Assembly: GCA_948099385.1 (NCBI GenBank)
Contig: CANUEZ040000103.1
Coordinates: 8,604,501 to 8,668,500, forward strand
Direction of reading: 5' to 3'
DNA: 64,000 bases
Source of the DNA: Fasciola hepatica
Lineage: Eukaryota > Platyhelminthes > Trematoda > Plagiorchiida > Fasciolidae
Part shown: positions 61,285-64,000 of the stretch, piece after piece
Layout: every line of letters starts with the position of its first letter
How positions within the stretch are numbered: the stretch's first letter is position 1
The notes under the pieces: model-generated
The model's database searches: none
What the model saw: the letters and a program-made list of their open reading frames with translations, nothing else
Told to the model about the DNA's origin: nothing
Program-made: the position numbers and the translations under genes

Positions 61285-61704
61285 CTAGTGAACGTGTCTT
61301 CCATTTGATCTGATAGTAAAATACCAACGTAATCCCCAATATTGGAAGAATAGAGAAGACACAAGTCGGTTTACAGATGCAAAGGTGTATTCTATATATT
61401 TTGGCACTAAAACATTACCGATACGAGAAATACACCGAACGAACCAAGAACAATGGACATTAATATTCCGAAAATCGAGATAGCGCAAAAAATAAAAACG
61501 GTCCACTGAGCAAGTAGCTGAAAGAAACTGTGGCACAGTTCGGTTGCAGTACAACCAGTAAATCAGGAAGCTTTTACCATCGCCAATCATTAAATCAGTT
61601 ACAAGGGCATGAATTAGACCGTAGTTGCCACAGTAAAGAGAGTCGTTATTAGACAAGTACAAATAAGCTGAATCTTTGGGGCAAACGAGAGCACGTGTCA
61701 ACAT
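61285..61704 (-). CDS. Unrecognised open frame, 139 codons
   Basis: The longest open frame in the last 6 kb. It begins MLTRALVCPKDSAYLYLSNN, is rich in Tyr, Leu, Phe and Cys, with two or three mildly hydrophobic stretches but no clear transmembrane pattern or motif. It could be chance, an exon or an old repeat. I do not recognise it and cannot support a function. Confidence 0.15.
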   Translation of the reverse strand: MLTRALVCPKDSAYLYLSNNDSLYCGNYGLIHALVTDLMIGDGKSFLIYWLYCNRTVPQFLSATCSVDRFYFLRYLDFRNINVHCSWFVRCISRIGNVLVPKYIEYTFASVNRLVSSLFFQYWGLRWYFTIRSNGRHVH

Positions 61705-61754
61705 GAATGGAAAAACCGGGAACTAGATCTGTTAATGTCGTCAATGTATGATGC

Positions 61755-61820
61755 TCAATGGCGGAGTGCGGTGACGGAAACCTTAAGGTCGAGAGTTCGA
61801 GCCTCCACTCGGTTGTACAA
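61755..61820 (+). repeat. tRNA-derived repeat with Pol III boxes
   Basis: 'aatggcggagtgcggtgacgg' fits an A-box and D arm; 'gagagttcgagcctccactc' contains a B-box (GAGTTCGAGCC) and a T-arm-like hairpin. The anticodon arm is shortened and the acceptor stem is not convincing, so it is a tRNA-like repeat head and not a tRNA gene. Confidence 0.5.
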
Positions 61821-64000
61821 ATGAAACACTCAGGAAGATTATCTTACAGTAGCAACTTAAACCTCAGAGGAAAACAAGTAATGAGTAAATACATGAACTG
61901 TTCATGTATATGCACCGAGAAACCTCAGTATGAACAAATACAATACCTTAGAAACAGAGAAAATACATTACGAATGACTCAGGTTCACGATGCACGTACT
62001 CACTACTCATGAGTACCTAAACACACGGAAGAAGGACAAACTCCTACAACGAACAGTGATTGACACAGCAAATGCTCTCGATTTTTTTCAAAAATTCGTT
62101 TATTCACCGAAACAATATTATGATTTCGTAAAAACTAACCAAATGTAACCGAGGTATTCCCAGAGTATTATCCATTTTTATTCCCTGGTGGTCAGATTTA
62201 CCCAGTCACTTTTACTCACTTCTCCGCGAAAGGTGAAAACCGCTCGATGATCAGTCCATCTTTGGGAAATAGATTCTGTCCTATCTTCTTTGATGTGAAA
62301 AATGTCACATTTTGTGTCTTCCCCGATGAAACGATTGATTGCTTGTGACAGGTAATTGCAACATGGTGAACGTATATTATTTTACGTGCACATATTTTTA
62401 TACATGGATATATACCCATATTATCCGTCACTTTCGCCGTAAAAGCTGAAGATGTACTCCGCTTATCCGGACAAGTGACGGTTTGTAATGACCCTGGAAG
62501 CCAAACTGGGTCTTCATAAGAAATACCTCAACGAACTGTGGCGAAATATAAAGAACGAAACTAAACCGTGTGGTGTCCTATGATTTATCTTGTATCCCGA
62601 CATTTCATTCATCAAACAAAACAACTATGAGATTCTAATATAACTAACTTTTGGTATGCATGTCAAATTGTTGGCCTAATACGTGGGAACAAAACTCCTT
62701 TCACCTAATTATATGTGGGCGTGATTTCATCTGTACACGCATCCGAAATAAACTGATGAATGTGGTTTTGCGTGGATGTCATCTTGTGTTTTGCACTCAC
62801 CAGTGAAGCCATGATCGATTAGACCTAGCTAGTTTGTCTACATCGCATGTTGTGCAAATATATTCGTGGGCAGCATTTTTATTCACGTAAACAGGAAGTA
62901 TGCATGACACACGATCAATTGCACAGAAGATCTGATACACATCTCTGCTCAAATGTGATCTACTTTGACTTTTGTTCAATTAATCACTGAAATAGAGAAA
63001 TGCAAACGGTAGCACAATATGTGGCAGGGGACAAATTCTACTTGGAATGGTTGATGTAAAAAATGTATCTGCTACCTCGTTGCCTCCGGTGATGTCTAAC
63101 GAAAAATGGAAATGAAATGAGGTGCACCATTCGCAAACTATTAAACTTATTAAATATACTGAGGAAATTTGAGTCCACTTAACTCTTATCCACTCAAACT
63201 ATCGTGTCAAAACATACTGGACGTTGGCGCACAAAGCTGAATATGGAGGATGTGCAACAACTCCTTTTTAGAACACAAAACAAATTTCCAACCACACTGG
63301 TATCTGATCTTTTAGTGTGTAATGGGGAGAATAGGGCCTCGGCTCCACTGATATAAGACAGTACATGACAAATCATGTGCTCGGTAAACTTTTATTCAAC
63401 CTTTTTCGGTGCGTGGAGTGGTGCATTACTCTGTAGCAAGATAATTTTCTCGTTGAGGACACACCCCCACTCCTGACAAAGTAGATAGTGATTCATGGTA
63501 GCCGATATTAGCCGATTTTAGTTGAGTTTTGTCACTTTGCAACCACTGAACTCAGTTGGTTTGTGGATTTCCTAGCACGAGTCACGAGTTCACGAAGGAT
63601 TCCCGGAACGCACAAGATTGGTCGATGTCCGGAAGATTTGTGATGTAAGTTTCATTTTTTAAGATAGCAACACACGACCACTTATCTTGGGTGCAAGATG
63701 CGGGCCTTGAATCGTCCGAAAAATGGTACAGAGCAGTTCCCTTTGTGTTCAGTTTATTTATTAACTGTGACTAAACTGCGGTCCAGTAAATGAGTGACTC
63801 GTAGAATACGAACCCGAAACTCAAATCGAATAAGGCGAGTCGGTGAACTACGTGTACTTCGGAGAACAATCATTGCAATTACAAGCAACATACCTCAATT
63901 TGTGGAGCACTCTAATCACAAGGGTCCAGGAGTAGACCTCAAACGTTCTGAAAAGACTGTCAGGGAACGCACGCCAATCAATACGGGACTGAGTCATCGG
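61821..64000. other. No recognisable gene to the window end
   Basis: AT-rich, only short unfamiliar frames (e.g. 62216-62431, 62797-62979, 63194-63376 minus). Nothing else noticed. Confidence 0.45.

Noticed and set aside
61285..61704. Membrane receptor exon
   Set aside because: Hydrophobic stretches are too weak and no receptor motif is present.

Overview
The window looks like repeat-dominated chromosomal DNA of a eukaryote, most probably a parasitic flatworm (a trematode is my best guess). The reasons are the eukaryotic transposon families (RTE-like and CR1-like non-LTR elements, a Mag-like Ty3/gypsy element, MULE and EnSpm/CACTA-like transposases), tRNA-derived SINE-like repeats, AT microsatellites, and the absence of prokaryotic gene organisation. 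The taxon is an inference from family resemblance only. I found no convincing intact host gene; almost every recognisable protein is a decayed transposon fragment.

Layout. (1) 1-21818 is a giant inverted repeat. The left arm (1-7462) is the reverse complement of the right arm (13477-21818) with only a few substitutions seen by eye and one indel, an 880-bp block (19066-19945) present only in the right arm. The 6,014-bp spacer (7463-13476) is a minus-strand stack of RTE-like fragments (A, B, C) with a 119-bp (TA)n tract between B and C. RTE-C continues into both arms, where a 2.6-kb Ty3/gypsy fragment interrupts it, bracketed by a 154-bp direct repeat. The inner palindrome edge lies within 3 bp of this gypsy/RTE junction. 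(2) 21.8-28.2 kb: a degenerate CR1-like element on the minus strand, with a class-II tRNA-like sequence embedded in it and copies of a SINE-like family on either side. (3) 28.7-35.0 kb: a MULE transposase gene (plus strand) split by a 4.5-kb insertion carrying an EnSpm/CACTA-like transposase (minus strand) and 11-bp-period arrays near both ends. A CCATG repeat flanks the insertion, and removing it rejoins the MULE frame exactly. (4) 35-40.2 kb: no recognisable gene; strand-asymmetric sequence and a (TA)n tract. (5) 40.2-44.2 kb: a second CR1-like element (minus strand) whose coding sequence stops at a (TA)n tract. (6) 44.2-50.6 kb: more copies of the SINE-like family and two other tRNA-like repeats. 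(7) 50.6-64 kb: mostly featureless AT-rich sequence with one more RTE-like RT fragment (56.2-57.3 kb) and another tRNA-like repeat (61.75 kb).

Nothing here forms a working pathway. The interest is structural: a recent, nearly identical palindrome whose breakpoint coincides with a retroelement junction, a clean transposon-into-transposon insertion, and a dispersed element with a Pol III-type promoter in its middle rather than at its 5' end.
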